A program made the translations under genes and the position numbers. From positions 138,986 through 202,985 of the forward strand of contig NZ_FOUU01000004.1 of NCBI RefSeq assembly GCF_900114975.1: a DNA stretch of 64,000 nucleotides. Reading direction: 5' to 3'. This stretch comes from Thermodesulforhabdus norvegica. GTDB taxonomy: Bacteria; Desulfobacterota; Syntrophobacteria; Syntrophobacterales; Thermodesulforhabdaceae. The notes beneath the pieces are model-generated. The model ran no database searches and was not told the DNA's origin. It was given only the letters and a program-made list of their open reading frames with translations. The stretch's first letter is position 1; each line of letters begins with the position of its first letter. Of this stretch, positions 26,475 to 35,396 are shown one piece after another.

Positions 26475-27866
26475 TAGAATGCAGCTTTCCTCTCCTGCGG
26501 CTTCGGTGGAAAAGGATGATATTATGGGCTCAAGGTCCATGTTTCGGAGGGAGTCTATTATGGCATTGGCCCTCTCTTCAAGCTCCTGCACGACCTCGGT
26601 AACGCTTTTCAGGTAGGAAAGAACTCTTCGAATGTGCTGACCGTGAGTTATTTCTATCGGTGCGTATTCAAGAAAGGTCAGAATTTCTTCTAGTATTTCG
26701 GTGTTTTCAGGTGAAAACTCCGAGTAAGCCAGACGACTCCAGGTCTCCTTTACCTCCTCGGGAATGTGATTCAGCCTGGATATTATACTTTCATCCAGTC
26801 CGTACCAGATGGCTTCTTTAAGGCTCTGTAGAAGTTTCCGCACTTCCTCGGCCCGGTCGGACCACAGAGGTGTGGCTTCGAAGATGGCTTCCCATAATGG
26901 CTCAATCTGCCTCAGGATCCATTCACGGCCGTTGCTGGGATGAAGCCCCAGTTGCTGAAAGTCCTTTTGTTTTCTCAGAAGCGTATGAGCCGTTACCTTG
27001 AGATCCATGTGACCGTCCAGCTGATCCAGCCTGGAGACAAGTATTTGATGGAGGCGTTCCATAATTTTGTCTTTGGTCATAAGCTCCGGAAGCTGTTGGG
27101 ATATGTAATGCTCCCACTGCTGTCGGAGAAGTGCGATCTCTGCGTTTATGGCCGATGCGATGAAGCCCAATTTCATGATGGGGTTTCTTAACTGATGCGC
27201 CAGTTCATTGCAGCTTTCCAGCCTCTTTCTTTCGAAAGACCTTCTCACTTCGCAGAAAGCCTCACGCAGATGGAGTGACAATATGTCTGAGCCCAGCACC
27301 CTGGCGAGCCGCTTTACAAGCTTAGTCGATTTGTCGCCCCGCCGTATGGTGTTGGGAAGGAAGTGAATTTTTATAACGGCCACGACGGCGTATTCCGTGT
27401 CCTGCCATATGGGTTTACCGTCCCAGGTAAGCGGGTACTCAAGCATGTCGGAGGAGCCGTAGATGTCGGCTTTTCTGACAAGCACGGGTTCCATGTGGTG
27501 GTAATCTTCCAGTTCTCCCACGAGCTGTTTTCTTACACTTCGGGTATCCTCGGCGGGATTGTCGGCAGTCCAGCTCCTCTGACGCTCCACGCACCACGCC
27601 ATCGCCTCAAGAGGCCGTCCCGGCTCGTCTCTGTACTGGAGCCAGGTTTTGCCGGGGAAGTTATAGTCTGAATGTTCCGGAAGCCCCCAGCGGATTTCGT
27701 CTCCTTCGGTGTCTCTTACGCCAGAGGTGATGCGAATCGCCCTGAGTTCCGGAAGAGGCCCGATGAGATATATGGTTCCCTTTATGGCGTGATCGAGGCA
27801 GGCAAGGATGGTTTCGATTATTTCCTTGCAGCTCTTCTCGAGGACCTCTTCTTGAGTAATCCTCAT
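26463..27866 (-). CDS. Kinase-like protein with H-box but no ATPase domain
   Basis: About 467 residues. The N-terminal half looks like a GAF-type sensor domain (ACLDHAIKGTIYLIGPLPELRAIRI through EYAVVAVIKIHF). At the middle sits CNELAHQLRNPIMKLGFIASAIN, which reads as a histidine-kinase H-box (H-x-L-R-N-P). The remaining ~240 residues are helical and show none of the N, G1 or G2 boxes of the ATPase domain. It may be a phosphotransfer or scaffold protein, or a degenerate kinase. The ATG at 27866 (MRITQEEV) is chosen; one 27 nt upstream is possible. It converges on the hybrid kinase with a 12-bp overlap. Confidence 0.58.
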   Translation of the reverse strand: MRITQEEVLEKSCKEIIETILACLDHAIKGTIYLIGPLPELRAIRITSGVRDTEGDEIRWGLPEHSDYNFPGKTWLQYRDEPGRPLEAMAWCVERQRSWTADNPAEDTRSVRKQLVGELEDYHHMEPVLVRKADIYGSSDMLEYPLTWDGKPIWQDTEYAVVAVIKIHFLPNTIRRGDKSTKLVKRLARVLGSDILSLHLREAFCEVRRSFERKRLESCNELAHQLRNPIMKLGFIASAINAEIALLRQQWEHYISQQLPELMTKDKIMERLHQILVSRLDQLDGHMDLKVTAHTLLRKQKDFQQLGLHPSNGREWILRQIEPLWEAIFEATPLWSDRAEEVRKLLQSLKEAIWYGLDESIISRLNHIPEEVKETWSRLAYSEFSPENTEILEEILTFLEYAPIEITHGQHIRRVLSYLKSVTEVVQELEERANAIIDSLRNMDLEPIISSFSTEAAGEESCILSGR

Positions 27867-28056
27867 GCTTGTATCCTTACCGTGCAGTAACATTCATCCT
27901 TTCCGGTTCATCCGGAAAGAGGCTACTACACTACTTTTTTTATCGGCAGTAATCAACAATTTCGTTAACAAACAACCCTTTTTCCTTCACTGAAGAAAAG
28001 AGCAACATCCGTGCCATTAATTCAGGAACAGCCCCTGATCGAAGACTCCAACCCAA

Positions 28057-28683
28057 TCATACACTACACCTTTCGCCCTCCGATTGCAACCGAAAACCTT
28101 CTTCAACCCCGCCTTCGAAAGCTCTTAAATTCATATCGACTAACCTTTCCGGCAGCAGAGAAAAAAGAGCCTGCTCGAGATGCTTTCTCTCTAAAGGCAA
28201 CAACCCGAGACCGAAGAGAACACCCACCAGGACGATGTTTACGGCTCTCTCCGACCCCGCTTTTAGAGCAATTTCCCTGGCGTCTGTTACATATACACGG
28301 CAAAGGTTTTTCTTTAGCTCCGAAACCATATAATCGATGTCGGGATAGGTTGCTTCACCCCGGCTTACGGAAAAAGGGGGAATGGGCACGGAATTTACGA
28401 CCGCCACCGTCTTCTCGTGACATCTCGGTAAAGCCCTCAGAGCTTCAAGGGGTTCCATTGCAACCAGAATGTCCGCCTCGCCCTGACCTATAACGGGACT
28501 CCATCTTTTTCCCAGAACGACGGAAGATTCTACCACTCCCCCACGCTGAGCCATGCCGTGAACTTCACTCATCGAAACGGGAGTATCTGCAAGTAATGCG
28601 GCCTCCCCGATCATCCTCGTGGCAAGGAGTATCCCCTGACCTCCAACACCCGTAAAGAAAAGTCTGAGTTTCTCGTTTTTCAT
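28057..28683 (-). CDS. iorB: Indolepyruvate:ferredoxin oxidoreductase beta subunit, copy 1
   Basis: A 208-residue subunit of the 2-oxoacid oxidoreductase gamma-type fold. GVGGQGILLATRMIGEAAL at the N-terminus and SEVHGMAQRGGVVESSVVLG are the family signature. It pairs with IorA to oxidise aryl-2-oxoacids (from Trp, Phe, Tyr) to arylacetyl-CoA with ferredoxin reduction, or to run the reverse. The ATG overlaps the iorA stop (ATGA), showing translational coupling. Confidence 0.92.
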   Translation of the reverse strand: MKNEKLRLFFTGVGGQGILLATRMIGEAALLADTPVSMSEVHGMAQRGGVVESSVVLGKRWSPVIGQGEADILVAMEPLEALRALPRCHEKTVAVVNSVPIPPFSVSRGEATYPDIDYMVSELKKNLCRVYVTDAREIALKAGSERAVNIVLVGVLFGLGLLPLERKHLEQALFSLLPERLVDMNLRAFEGGVEEGFRLQSEGERCSV

Positions 28684-30560
28684 GATTCTTTGCTCCTCCC
28701 GTCAATTTTTTGAGGCCTTATGGAAGTGCAGATCTGAGCACAGACCGCACAGCCGATGCAGAGAAAGCGATCAATGTGGACTTTACCTTCCCGGGCCACA
28801 AAAGCGGGGCAGGCAAGCTCTTCGAGACAGCGGGCGCAACCGTCACAGGTTTCATCTACTTTGAAGTAAACCCTTTGAGGTTGCTTTGTTACTCTGCGGG
28901 CCAGTAAAGGACAGGGGCTTCTTGCTATAAGTACATAGACTCCGGGGGATTCGATCAGTGCCTTTTTTAGATCTTCAATAGTCTGCAGGGTTTTTTTGAC
29001 CTGCAGAGGATTAACAACTTCCACGCCTTTGACACCGCAGGATTTGACGATCTCTTCAATTTTTAACTTCGGCTCCTGAATCCCTTCCGGTGTCATGGAT
29101 GCACCTGGATGAGGCTGATGACCCGTCATTGCCGTTGTGCTGTTGTCCAGAATTACCAGAAGGAGCCTGTGGTTATTGTAAACGGAGTTTATGAGACCGG
29201 GGATGCCGGCATGGAAGAAGGTGGAGTCACCTATAAATGCGACAACCGGTCGATTCTGGGCTATGCTGAATCCGCCCGCCGTGGAAACGCTGGAGCCCAT
29301 GCACAGCAGAAAATCGGCCATTTTAAGCGGCGGTAATAGCCCAAGTGTGTAACAGCCGATGTCCGTAGGATAGATAGCATCATCACCAAAGACCTGTTTT
29401 ATTGCATAGTAGGTAGCCCTGTGAGGGCAACCGGGACAGAGATTGGGCGGACGCTGAGGCAGGGGAGGGACGGAAAAAACTTTCCCTTCCGGTTTTGGGA
29501 TCCGGGCAAATTCTGCAATGGCGGATCTAACGACCGGCACATTCAGCTCAAAGGCTCTCGGAATTAGCGACTTGCCCTCTATTTCTCTGATTTTTTTTGA
29601 TTGCCCGTACTTCTGAGCGCAAACACGAACCATGTCTTCAAGGTAGGGTTCCAGTTCTTCTACCACAAGAACCCTGTCAACCTTCGAAAGAAAGTCAGCT
29701 ACGAATTTTTCCGGAAAGGGGGAAGTCATACCAAGCTTGGCAATGTTAATCTTGTCGTCGAGTCCGAGTTCCTGCAGGGCGTCCTTTACGTAGAGATAGG
29801 AGACTCCTCCGGTGATTATTCCGAGGTTCCTTTCCCCGTTCTTGGCTTCCTCCACTAAGTTAAATTCGCAACCTTCAGAGACCTTTTCGAGCCCTGACCA
29901 CTTTTCCAGGAGTTGCAGACGGAGTTCGCGGCCCACCATAGGCACAACGACATACTTCATGGGATTCTTTTCGAAGTGTCCCCGGGGGGTATTTCGGGAA
30001 GCAATAGAGCCCACTTTTACGACGCCCCGGGCATGGCTTACCCTTGTGGTAGTACGAAGCAGGCAGGGTATGCCGAACTTCTCAGAAAGTTCAAAACCGT
30101 ATCGCGTCATCCGGTAAGCTTCGTCCGGCGTTGACGGCTCCAGCATGGGGACCAGCGCCATCCTGGCATACCATCGGTTATCCTGCTCGTTCTGGCTTGA
30201 ATGTAGAGACGGGTCGTCGGCGGTTACGATTACCATACCGGCTCTAACGCCGACGTAGGCGAGGGTCATAAAAGCGTCTGCCGCAACGTTCAGGCCAACA
30301 TGCTTCATTGAAACGAGGCTTCTGAGGCCGGATACGGCAACCGCTGCCGCCGCTTCCACGGAGACCTTTTCGTTTACGGCGTATTCAACCCTGATACCGG
30401 AGGCTTCCCTCAGTCGATACATCGTGTCGATTATTTCCGACGATGGAGTGCCGGGATAAGCGGTCGCGTAACTCACACCGCTTTCCAGCGCTCCCCTGAC
30501 GATTGCTTCGTTACCCAGAAGAAAAAGCTTTGCTTTCTCGGCCGTTAAAAGTCTTTCCAT
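28680..30560 (-). CDS. iorA: Indolepyruvate:ferredoxin oxidoreductase alpha subunit, copy 1
   Basis: A 626-residue catalytic subunit. The N-terminal pyrimidine-binding region has GVSYATAYPGTPSSEI and SVEAAAAVAVSGLRS. The TPP-binding region has LCPGCPHRATYYAI and GDSTFFHAGIPGLINSVYNN. Two C-terminal [4Fe-4S] sets are CDGCARCLEELACP and CIGCAVCAQIC. It is encoded behind a helical hypothetical gene (43-bp gap) and before iorB. No transporter or CoA ligase accompanies it, unlike copy 2, which suggests a catabolic or housekeeping role. Confidence 0.94.
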   Translation of the reverse strand: MERLLTAEKAKLFLLGNEAIVRGALESGVSYATAYPGTPSSEIIDTMYRLREASGIRVEYAVNEKVSVEAAAAVAVSGLRSLVSMKHVGLNVAADAFMTLAYVGVRAGMVIVTADDPSLHSSQNEQDNRWYARMALVPMLEPSTPDEAYRMTRYGFELSEKFGIPCLLRTTTRVSHARGVVKVGSIASRNTPRGHFEKNPMKYVVVPMVGRELRLQLLEKWSGLEKVSEGCEFNLVEEAKNGERNLGIITGGVSYLYVKDALQELGLDDKINIAKLGMTSPFPEKFVADFLSKVDRVLVVEELEPYLEDMVRVCAQKYGQSKKIREIEGKSLIPRAFELNVPVVRSAIAEFARIPKPEGKVFSVPPLPQRPPNLCPGCPHRATYYAIKQVFGDDAIYPTDIGCYTLGLLPPLKMADFLLCMGSSVSTAGGFSIAQNRPVVAFIGDSTFFHAGIPGLINSVYNNHRLLLVILDNSTTAMTGHQPHPGASMTPEGIQEPKLKIEEIVKSCGVKGVEVVNPLQVKKTLQTIEDLKKALIESPGVYVLIARSPCPLLARRVTKQPQRVYFKVDETCDGCARCLEELACPAFVAREGKVHIDRFLCIGCAVCAQICTSIRPQKIDGRSKES

Positions 30561-30602
30561 TCCGTGCTCCCCATCTGGACATTTCCCTTTCAGTTCGGCT
30601 TC

Positions 30603-31139
30603 CTAAGACCCGAAGGCTTCTATACATTTTTCTTTTGCTCTTGTAAAAGCCTCGTGGAATTCTCTGGTAAGCCTTCGGTAGTTTTCGGATTTTTCAGGGA
30701 TTATCCTTACGGCCGTTCCGCTTATCTTACGGCGGGACAGCTTTTCTGTAATATCGCGACTGATCTTTTCTAAAGCTCCCTGCAGTCGGGATTCATAGTG
30801 GTGGACGAGGGCTTCCAGTTCTTCTACGTGATGTTTCCCTTTTTGGGCTGTGAGGCTTTTCAGGAGACTCAGCGCCTTTGTCGCCAGCTTTTCGTCCGTC
30901 TTTTCCAGGATGGAAACGATAAGTTTATTTTTTGCGTTTTCTCTTATTGCTTCAGGAAGCTCTTCAAGGGCTTTTTTTACTTCTTCTTCTTTCATCAAAC
31001 CATCCAGATACTTCTGTGCAACCCCGGGAATTTTCTCCAGGTGCTCGCGATATTCCATTTCTTTCTTTTCTCTGTCGGTCATAACGAGATGCCTGGTTCG
31101 TTCCATCGCCAGTTCGATGGTGCTCTTTATTTCTGCCAT
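30603..31139 (-). CDS. Hypothetical helical protein
   Basis: A 178-residue, highly charged, all-helical soluble protein that I do not recognise. It is rich in Glu/Lys with coiled-coil character over most of its length (MAEIKSTIELAMERTRHL at the N-terminus, VEELEALVHHYESRLQGALEKIS in the middle). GGAGGG lies upstream of the ATG. It is the first gene of the transcript that continues into iorA and iorB, so a role tied to that enzyme or simple co-transcription are both possible. Confidence 0.68.
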   Translation of the reverse strand: MAEIKSTIELAMERTRHLVMTDREKKEMEYREHLEKIPGVAQKYLDGLMKEEEVKKALEELPEAIRENAKNKLIVSILEKTDEKLATKALSLLKSLTAQKGKHHVEELEALVHHYESRLQGALEKISRDITEKLSRRKISGTAVRIIPEKSENYRRLTREFHEAFTRAKEKCIEAFGS

Positions 31140-31246
31140 GGCCTTTTGCCCTCCTTTCGATGCAGGAAAGTTCTTGCCCTTTTCAATCGCTTAGTGTGAA
31201 AAAGAATCGGAAAGAACTCAAGAATAATCGTTGACGGGAATCGATA

Positions 31247-31966
31247 ATGAAATCCCAGCTTCTGGTATCGTGCCGTGGGCTTTACAAACGCTATCGGAGC
31301 AGTGAATGGGTTTTTGAGGATGCTTGGGTGGATGTGAAGCAGGGGGACTTTCTTTTTTTGCTCGGGGCCAGTGGCTCCGGCAAGACGACCTTCATTCAAA
31401 TCGTCGCCGGTGAACTGCCCTATGACCGGGGGGTTGTTGAGGTAAACGGAAAAGATATAAAATCTTACGGATCTTCCGGGCTCTATCGGTGGAAAAGGAA
31501 GATAGGCATCGTATTTCAGGACTTTCGGCTTCTGGGTGATAATACGGTTTTTGAAAACATAGCTCTTCCCTTAATTCTTATGGGTTATTCCCGCCCGGAC
31601 ATAGAAAGAAGGGTGAATGCCGCCGTAAGGCTTCTCAAGCTTCAGGGAAAGGAAGATGTTTTGTGTAAAACCCTTTCGGGTGGTGAACAGCAGCGTGTGG
31701 CAATTGCAAGGGCAATCGTTCATAGCCCGGGAATGATTCTGGCCGACGAGCCGACGGGCAATCTGGACGACCTGCATACTTCAATTATATTCGATATTCT
31801 GAAGTCTTTGCACTCCAGAGGGATAACCGTTGTTATAGCCACTCATGATAAAAGACTCCCTTTGCTCATATCTAATGCCCGGGTAATCATGATAAAAAAA
31901 CGACGGTTTGTGGAGGTGGTGCCGGTTCTGAGAAAAGATATGTCCGGTCTTGCTTCTTCGGAGTGA
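31247..31966 (+). CDS. ftsE: Cell-division ABC ATPase FtsE
   Basis: A 239-residue ABC ATPase. Walker A is LLGASGSGKTTF, the Q-loop FQDFRLLGDNTVFENIALPL is typical of FtsE, the signature is LSGGEQQRVAIARAI, and Walker B is MILADEPTGNLD. With FtsX it forms the complex that activates periplasmic amidase activators during division. The ftsX gene begins 3 bp after it, and an EnvC-type activator and a CtpA protease follow in the same operon. Confidence 0.95.
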   Translation: MKSQLLVSCRGLYKRYRSSEWVFEDAWVDVKQGDFLFLLGASGSGKTTFIQIVAGELPYDRGVVEVNGKDIKSYGSSGLYRWKRKIGIVFQDFRLLGDNTVFENIALPLILMGYSRPDIERRVNAAVRLLKLQGKEDVLCKTLSGGEQQRVAIARAIVHSPGMILADEPTGNLDDLHTSIIFDILKSLHSRGITVVIATHDKRLPLLISNARVIMIKKRRFVEVVPVLRKDMSGLASSE

Positions 31967-31969
31967 ACG

Positions 31970-32860
31970 GTGCAGGCAAGGTTCGTACTGTTGTGGGTTT
32001 TAAGAGAGGTTAAAGCTTCCTGGCCTTATTTCCTTGCCACGGTGCTGTGCGTGGGCTGGGCTGTTTTCCTGGGTTCTGTTGCGCTTCAGGGTAGAGAAAT
32101 CTGGCGGTGTATTACCCCTTCCTGGGCTTCACAAACGACGACGATAGTTCTTATGAAACCCGGGGTGGAAGATGGTGTCATCGATAAAATCCGACAGAGC
32201 CTGGAAGCATCTCCTTGGGTCGAATCTTTTGAAGTGTTTCAGGGGGAGAAGGCCCTGTTGGATTTCAGGGCGCGGAATCCCGACCTGGCGCATATTGTTG
32301 AAGATCTGGATCCTGCTTACATTCCGGTCTATTTCAGGATAATAACTGCGGAAAAGTGTCTGGCCGATTTTGTCCGGTGTGAGGAGTTTCTTAAATCCCT
32401 GGGCTCTATGGAAGTGGTGGATCGTTTGTATTCCGGCTTCCTGCTGGCCGGGCGGGTATTTCGATGGTTCGACCATGCCGGAAAGGTTCTGCTCTTTTTT
32501 GCCGTAATCTTCCTGATTCTGGGGTTGCTCATTGCGGTGCTGCTTATACGGTTAACCTGTGAGGCCCGTAGTCGTGAACTGTATCTCTGGGAGACGCTGG
32601 GTGCGTCCCCTCAGATGATTAAAATTCCCTTTTTGATCTATTCCAGTTTTGCAATATTCTTGGGAATTGTTACGGCCTGGGTGATATTTGGGTTTGCAGG
32701 GTTTTTTGTGCCTTCCGGTGAGGGTAGTTGCTTGCCCGCAAAGTTATCAAAGTGTTCGGGTCTGCTGTTGCCGGGACTGCTTGTGTGGGCATTAACCCTT
32801 GTGGTTGTAGATGTTACCCTGCGTTCCATGCGCAGAAAAAGAAAGTGGGACGCAAGGTAG
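31970..32860 (+). CDS. ftsX: Cell-division protein FtsX
   Basis: A 296-residue membrane protein with an N-terminal membrane segment (~15-35), a periplasmic domain (~50-165: TTTIVLMKPGVEDGVIDKIR and PAYIPVYFRI) and three C-terminal membrane segments. FtsX transmits ATP hydrolysis by FtsE across the membrane to EnvC-like activators. The start is GTG at 31970. The order ftsE-ftsX-envC-ctpA is conserved in many Desulfobacterota-like genomes. Confidence 0.92.
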   Translation: MQARFVLLWVLREVKASWPYFLATVLCVGWAVFLGSVALQGREIWRCITPSWASQTTTIVLMKPGVEDGVIDKIRQSLEASPWVESFEVFQGEKALLDFRARNPDLAHIVEDLDPAYIPVYFRIITAEKCLADFVRCEEFLKSLGSMEVVDRLYSGFLLAGRVFRWFDHAGKVLLFFAVIFLILGLLIAVLLIRLTCEARSRELYLWETLGASPQMIKIPFLIYSSFAIFLGIVTAWVIFGFAGFFVPSGEGSCLPAKLSKCSGLLLPGLLVWALTLVVVDVTLRSMRRKRKWDAR

Positions 32861-32897
32861 AGGATAGTTGCTTTAGAGTCTGCGGGAGAGCGTTGCG

Positions 32898-33950
32898 GTG
32901 GCGCAGTTTTTTGCAAAAATCCTGAGAAATACCGTGATTTTCGCGACACCGGTGGTAATCGTCCTGGTTGCATCCATTGTCCGGGCTGACACCACACGGG
33001 AAATTCGAAGCCTCGATGCCCGGATGGATAAAGTGGCTCAGACCCTTGCGGTTATCGATGGGGAAAGGCACAGGCTTGAGGAGCGACTTGAGGAGCTTCA
33101 AAGCGAGCAGGTCGACATTGAGAAGTTTATCTCGGAAGAATACGCAAATGTTGTGCGAAGCATGGTTTCCATTGGGTACATAAACGAGCTTCTGGACGGT
33201 GTGGGCGCCCATAACCTGGTGATGGCTCCGGAACTGTGGAGCCTTGAAATAATGCAGAAATCCTTAATTCGCGAAAGATCCTTAAGAATTGCGGCCATGA
33301 AACAAAAACTTCTGCGGCTCAGGGCGATTCGTAAAGAAATCGAGCAACACATTACAGAACTCAAAAGGAGCAGGAAAAATTATGAAGCTTTGCTCCAGAA
33401 GCTGAAGATCCTCAGAGCAGAGAAGGTAAAAGCCCTGGAGCTTGTAAAGTTCGAAAAAAATGTCGTACCATCACTTTTACCCGATTCGGATGGTTTGAGC
33501 GTGAAATCAAAGCCTGCCGATTTTCGAGGAGAGGCGGTGCTTAAAGACATGAAAGGCAGGCTGGAACTTCCGGTGGTTGGAACTGTGGTCATCGGGTCTT
33601 CGGAAAAAAAGAATACTCCGTTGCCGATATTGCGCTATAATAGAGGCGTTTTTATCAGGGCAAAACCGGGCGAACTGGTGAGATCTGTTGCCGCAGGAAG
33701 GGTTGTCTTCGCCCGCTGGTTTAGAGATTTAGGCAGAATGGTCATAATAGACCATGGTGAACATTTTTTTAGCGTGTACGCTCTGTTGGGGTCTTTTTTA
33801 AAAGGTGAAGGGGATCGGGTCTTAAAAGGAGAACCCATTGGTAAGGTCGGTCCTCCGGAGTTGGCCTCCCAGCCCGGTATTTATTTTGAATGGAGAAAAA
33901 ACGGCAGGTCTCTTGCGATAAAGGAATGGTTTCTGATTTCAAAAAAATAG
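32898..33950 (+). CDS. envC: EnvC-like murein hydrolase activator (degenerate M23 domain)
   Basis: A 350-residue periplasmic protein. A signal-anchor-like segment (residues ~11-30) is followed by a long coiled coil (~33-200) and a LytM/M23 domain (~255-345). The zinc ligands of active M23 peptidases are lost: the first motif reads NRGVFIRAKPGELVRSVAAG without the His-x3-Asp, and the final HxH reads YFEW. Loss of zinc ligands is the hallmark of EnvC-type activators that switch on amidases without cutting themselves. The start is GTG at 32898. Position after ftsX fits direct interaction with the FtsX loop. Confidence 0.88.
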   Translation: MAQFFAKILRNTVIFATPVVIVLVASIVRADTTREIRSLDARMDKVAQTLAVIDGERHRLEERLEELQSEQVDIEKFISEEYANVVRSMVSIGYINELLDGVGAHNLVMAPELWSLEIMQKSLIRERSLRIAAMKQKLLRLRAIRKEIEQHITELKRSRKNYEALLQKLKILRAEKVKALELVKFEKNVVPSLLPDSDGLSVKSKPADFRGEAVLKDMKGRLELPVVGTVVIGSSEKKNTPLPILRYNRGVFIRAKPGELVRSVAAGRVVFARWFRDLGRMVIIDHGEHFFSVYALLGSFLKGEGDRVLKGEPIGKVGPPELASQPGIYFEWRKNGRSLAIKEWFLISKK

Positions 33951-33966
33951 GGGGAGAAGATTTGAG

Positions 33967-35325
33967 ATGTTTCTGCGAAAAGCCTCATTAAAAAGAACAC
34001 CTTTCTACGCTTTTGTCTCGGGAGTTATCTTTCTGGTTTTTATGGCAAGCCTCATAGGCTATTGTGCCGGCAGAGACCAGCGGTCTTCAGAAGACGATAT
34101 TTTTTCGCAGTTGAAGCTCTTTACGGATGTGATGGACCTCGTGCAGGAGCAATATGTGGAAGAAGTGGAGCCTTCAAGGCTCATACAGGGTGCCATAAAA
34201 GGAATGCTTCAGGAACTGGATCCCCATTCTGCTTTTATGACTCCCGACGAGTACAGGGAACTTCAGGTTGAGACGACCGGTGAATTCGGCGGTATAGGCA
34301 TAGAAATTACCATAAGGGACGGCATTCTGACCGTGGTGGCACCTCTCGAGGGTACACCTGCGGATAAGGCAGGGATTCAGCCCAATGATCAGATAATTCG
34401 TATTGACGGAGAACCTACTAAAGATATGAGCCTTATGGAGGCCGTTAAGAGGCTGAGGGGAAAAGAGGGAACAAAGGTGACCATTACGATTCTCCGTGAA
34501 GGGGTGGCGAGGCCCTTTGATGTGGAACTCGTGAGGGACATAATCCGTGTCAGGAGCATCAAGTACGTGACCCTCGAACCGGGCTTCGGCTACGTGCGCA
34601 TAACCAGTTTCCAGAGTGATACCTCGAGTGAGCTGGAAAAAGCACTTGAGAAACTCGAGGAAGAAAACAAACCTCTGAAGGGGCTTATTCTGGATCTCCG
34701 CAACAATCCCGGTGGTCTGCTCGATCAGGCCGTGAGGGTAAGCGATGAATTTCTGGACGAAGGGCTTATCGTTTACACCAAAGGAAGACACTCTCAACAG
34801 ACGATGCGTTTTGAGGCCCATAAGAACGGTCGTCCTCATAAATACCCGATTGTGGTTCTCGTAAACGGTGGAAGCGCAAGCGCTTCTGAGATTGTTGCCG
34901 GGGCTCTGCAGGATCACAAAAGAGCGATCATAGTGGGTGAGCCGACCTTCGGTAAGGGTTCTGTGCAAACGGTAATTCCCTTGAAGGACGGTAGCGCCGT
35001 GCGTTTGACCACCGCTCTGTACTATACGCCAAAAGGCAGGCTGATACAGGCAAAGGGTATCGAACCCGATATTCTGGTCAGGCGGGAATTTCGGCGGGCT
35101 CAAGCGGAAAAATCCGAAAGAGAAGGATTTTCCATCAGGGAAAAAGATCTTCCAGGGCACATGGAAATTCAGGAGGACGGAGACACAGAGCAGGACAGGA
35201 ATGCCAGAAGGAAGGTCGGAGGTGATTCCAGAATGCTGGAAGCACTACAGGGAGACAATCAGGTTCAGCGGGCACTCGATCTTCTGAAAGGTATCTCCAT
35301 TCTTGCAAAAACTCTGAATTACTGA
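33967..35325 (+). CDS. ctpA: C-terminal processing peptidase (S41 family)
   Basis: A 452-residue periplasmic serine protease. The signal/anchor is at residues ~13-35. A PDZ domain (~95-175, GGIGIEITIRDGILTVVAPLEGTPADKAGIQPND) is followed by the S41 catalytic domain, with the Ser in VLVNGGSASASEIVAGALQD and the Lys in VGEPTFGKGSVQTV. CtpA proteases trim or degrade cell-wall hydrolases, consistent with its place behind ftsEX-envC. A charged tail of ~80 residues ends the protein. Confidence 0.95.
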   Translation: MFLRKASLKRTPFYAFVSGVIFLVFMASLIGYCAGRDQRSSEDDIFSQLKLFTDVMDLVQEQYVEEVEPSRLIQGAIKGMLQELDPHSAFMTPDEYRELQVETTGEFGGIGIEITIRDGILTVVAPLEGTPADKAGIQPNDQIIRIDGEPTKDMSLMEAVKRLRGKEGTKVTITILREGVARPFDVELVRDIIRVRSIKYVTLEPGFGYVRITSFQSDTSSELEKALEKLEEENKPLKGLILDLRNNPGGLLDQAVRVSDEFLDEGLIVYTKGRHSQQTMRFEAHKNGRPHKYPIVVLVNGGSASASEIVAGALQDHKRAIIVGEPTFGKGSVQTVIPLKDGSAVRLTTALYYTPKGRLIQAKGIEPDILVRREFRRAQAEKSEREGFSIREKDLPGHMEIQEDGDTEQDRNARRKVGGDSRMLEALQGDNQVQRALDLLKGISILAKTLNY

Positions 35326-35345
35326 AGCAGTCACCGAAAAGGAGG

Positions 35346-35392
35346 CCCGGGTAGGGATGTAAACGATCGATTGCGGTTAATCCTTACCCGGG
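35346..35392. terminator. Bidirectional terminator between ctpA and a glycosyltransferase
   Basis: CCCGGGTAGGGAT (35346-35358) pairs with ATCCTTACCCGGG (35380-35392), with one G-T wobble, around a 21-nt loop. AGTTTT follows on the plus strand. It separates two convergent genes. Confidence 0.7.
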
Positions 35393-35396
35393 AGTT

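Noticed and set aside
34174..35160. Long open frame antisense to ctpA (328 codons)
   Set aside because: It is a mirror of the well-supported ctpA gene, with no start signal or recognisable protein.
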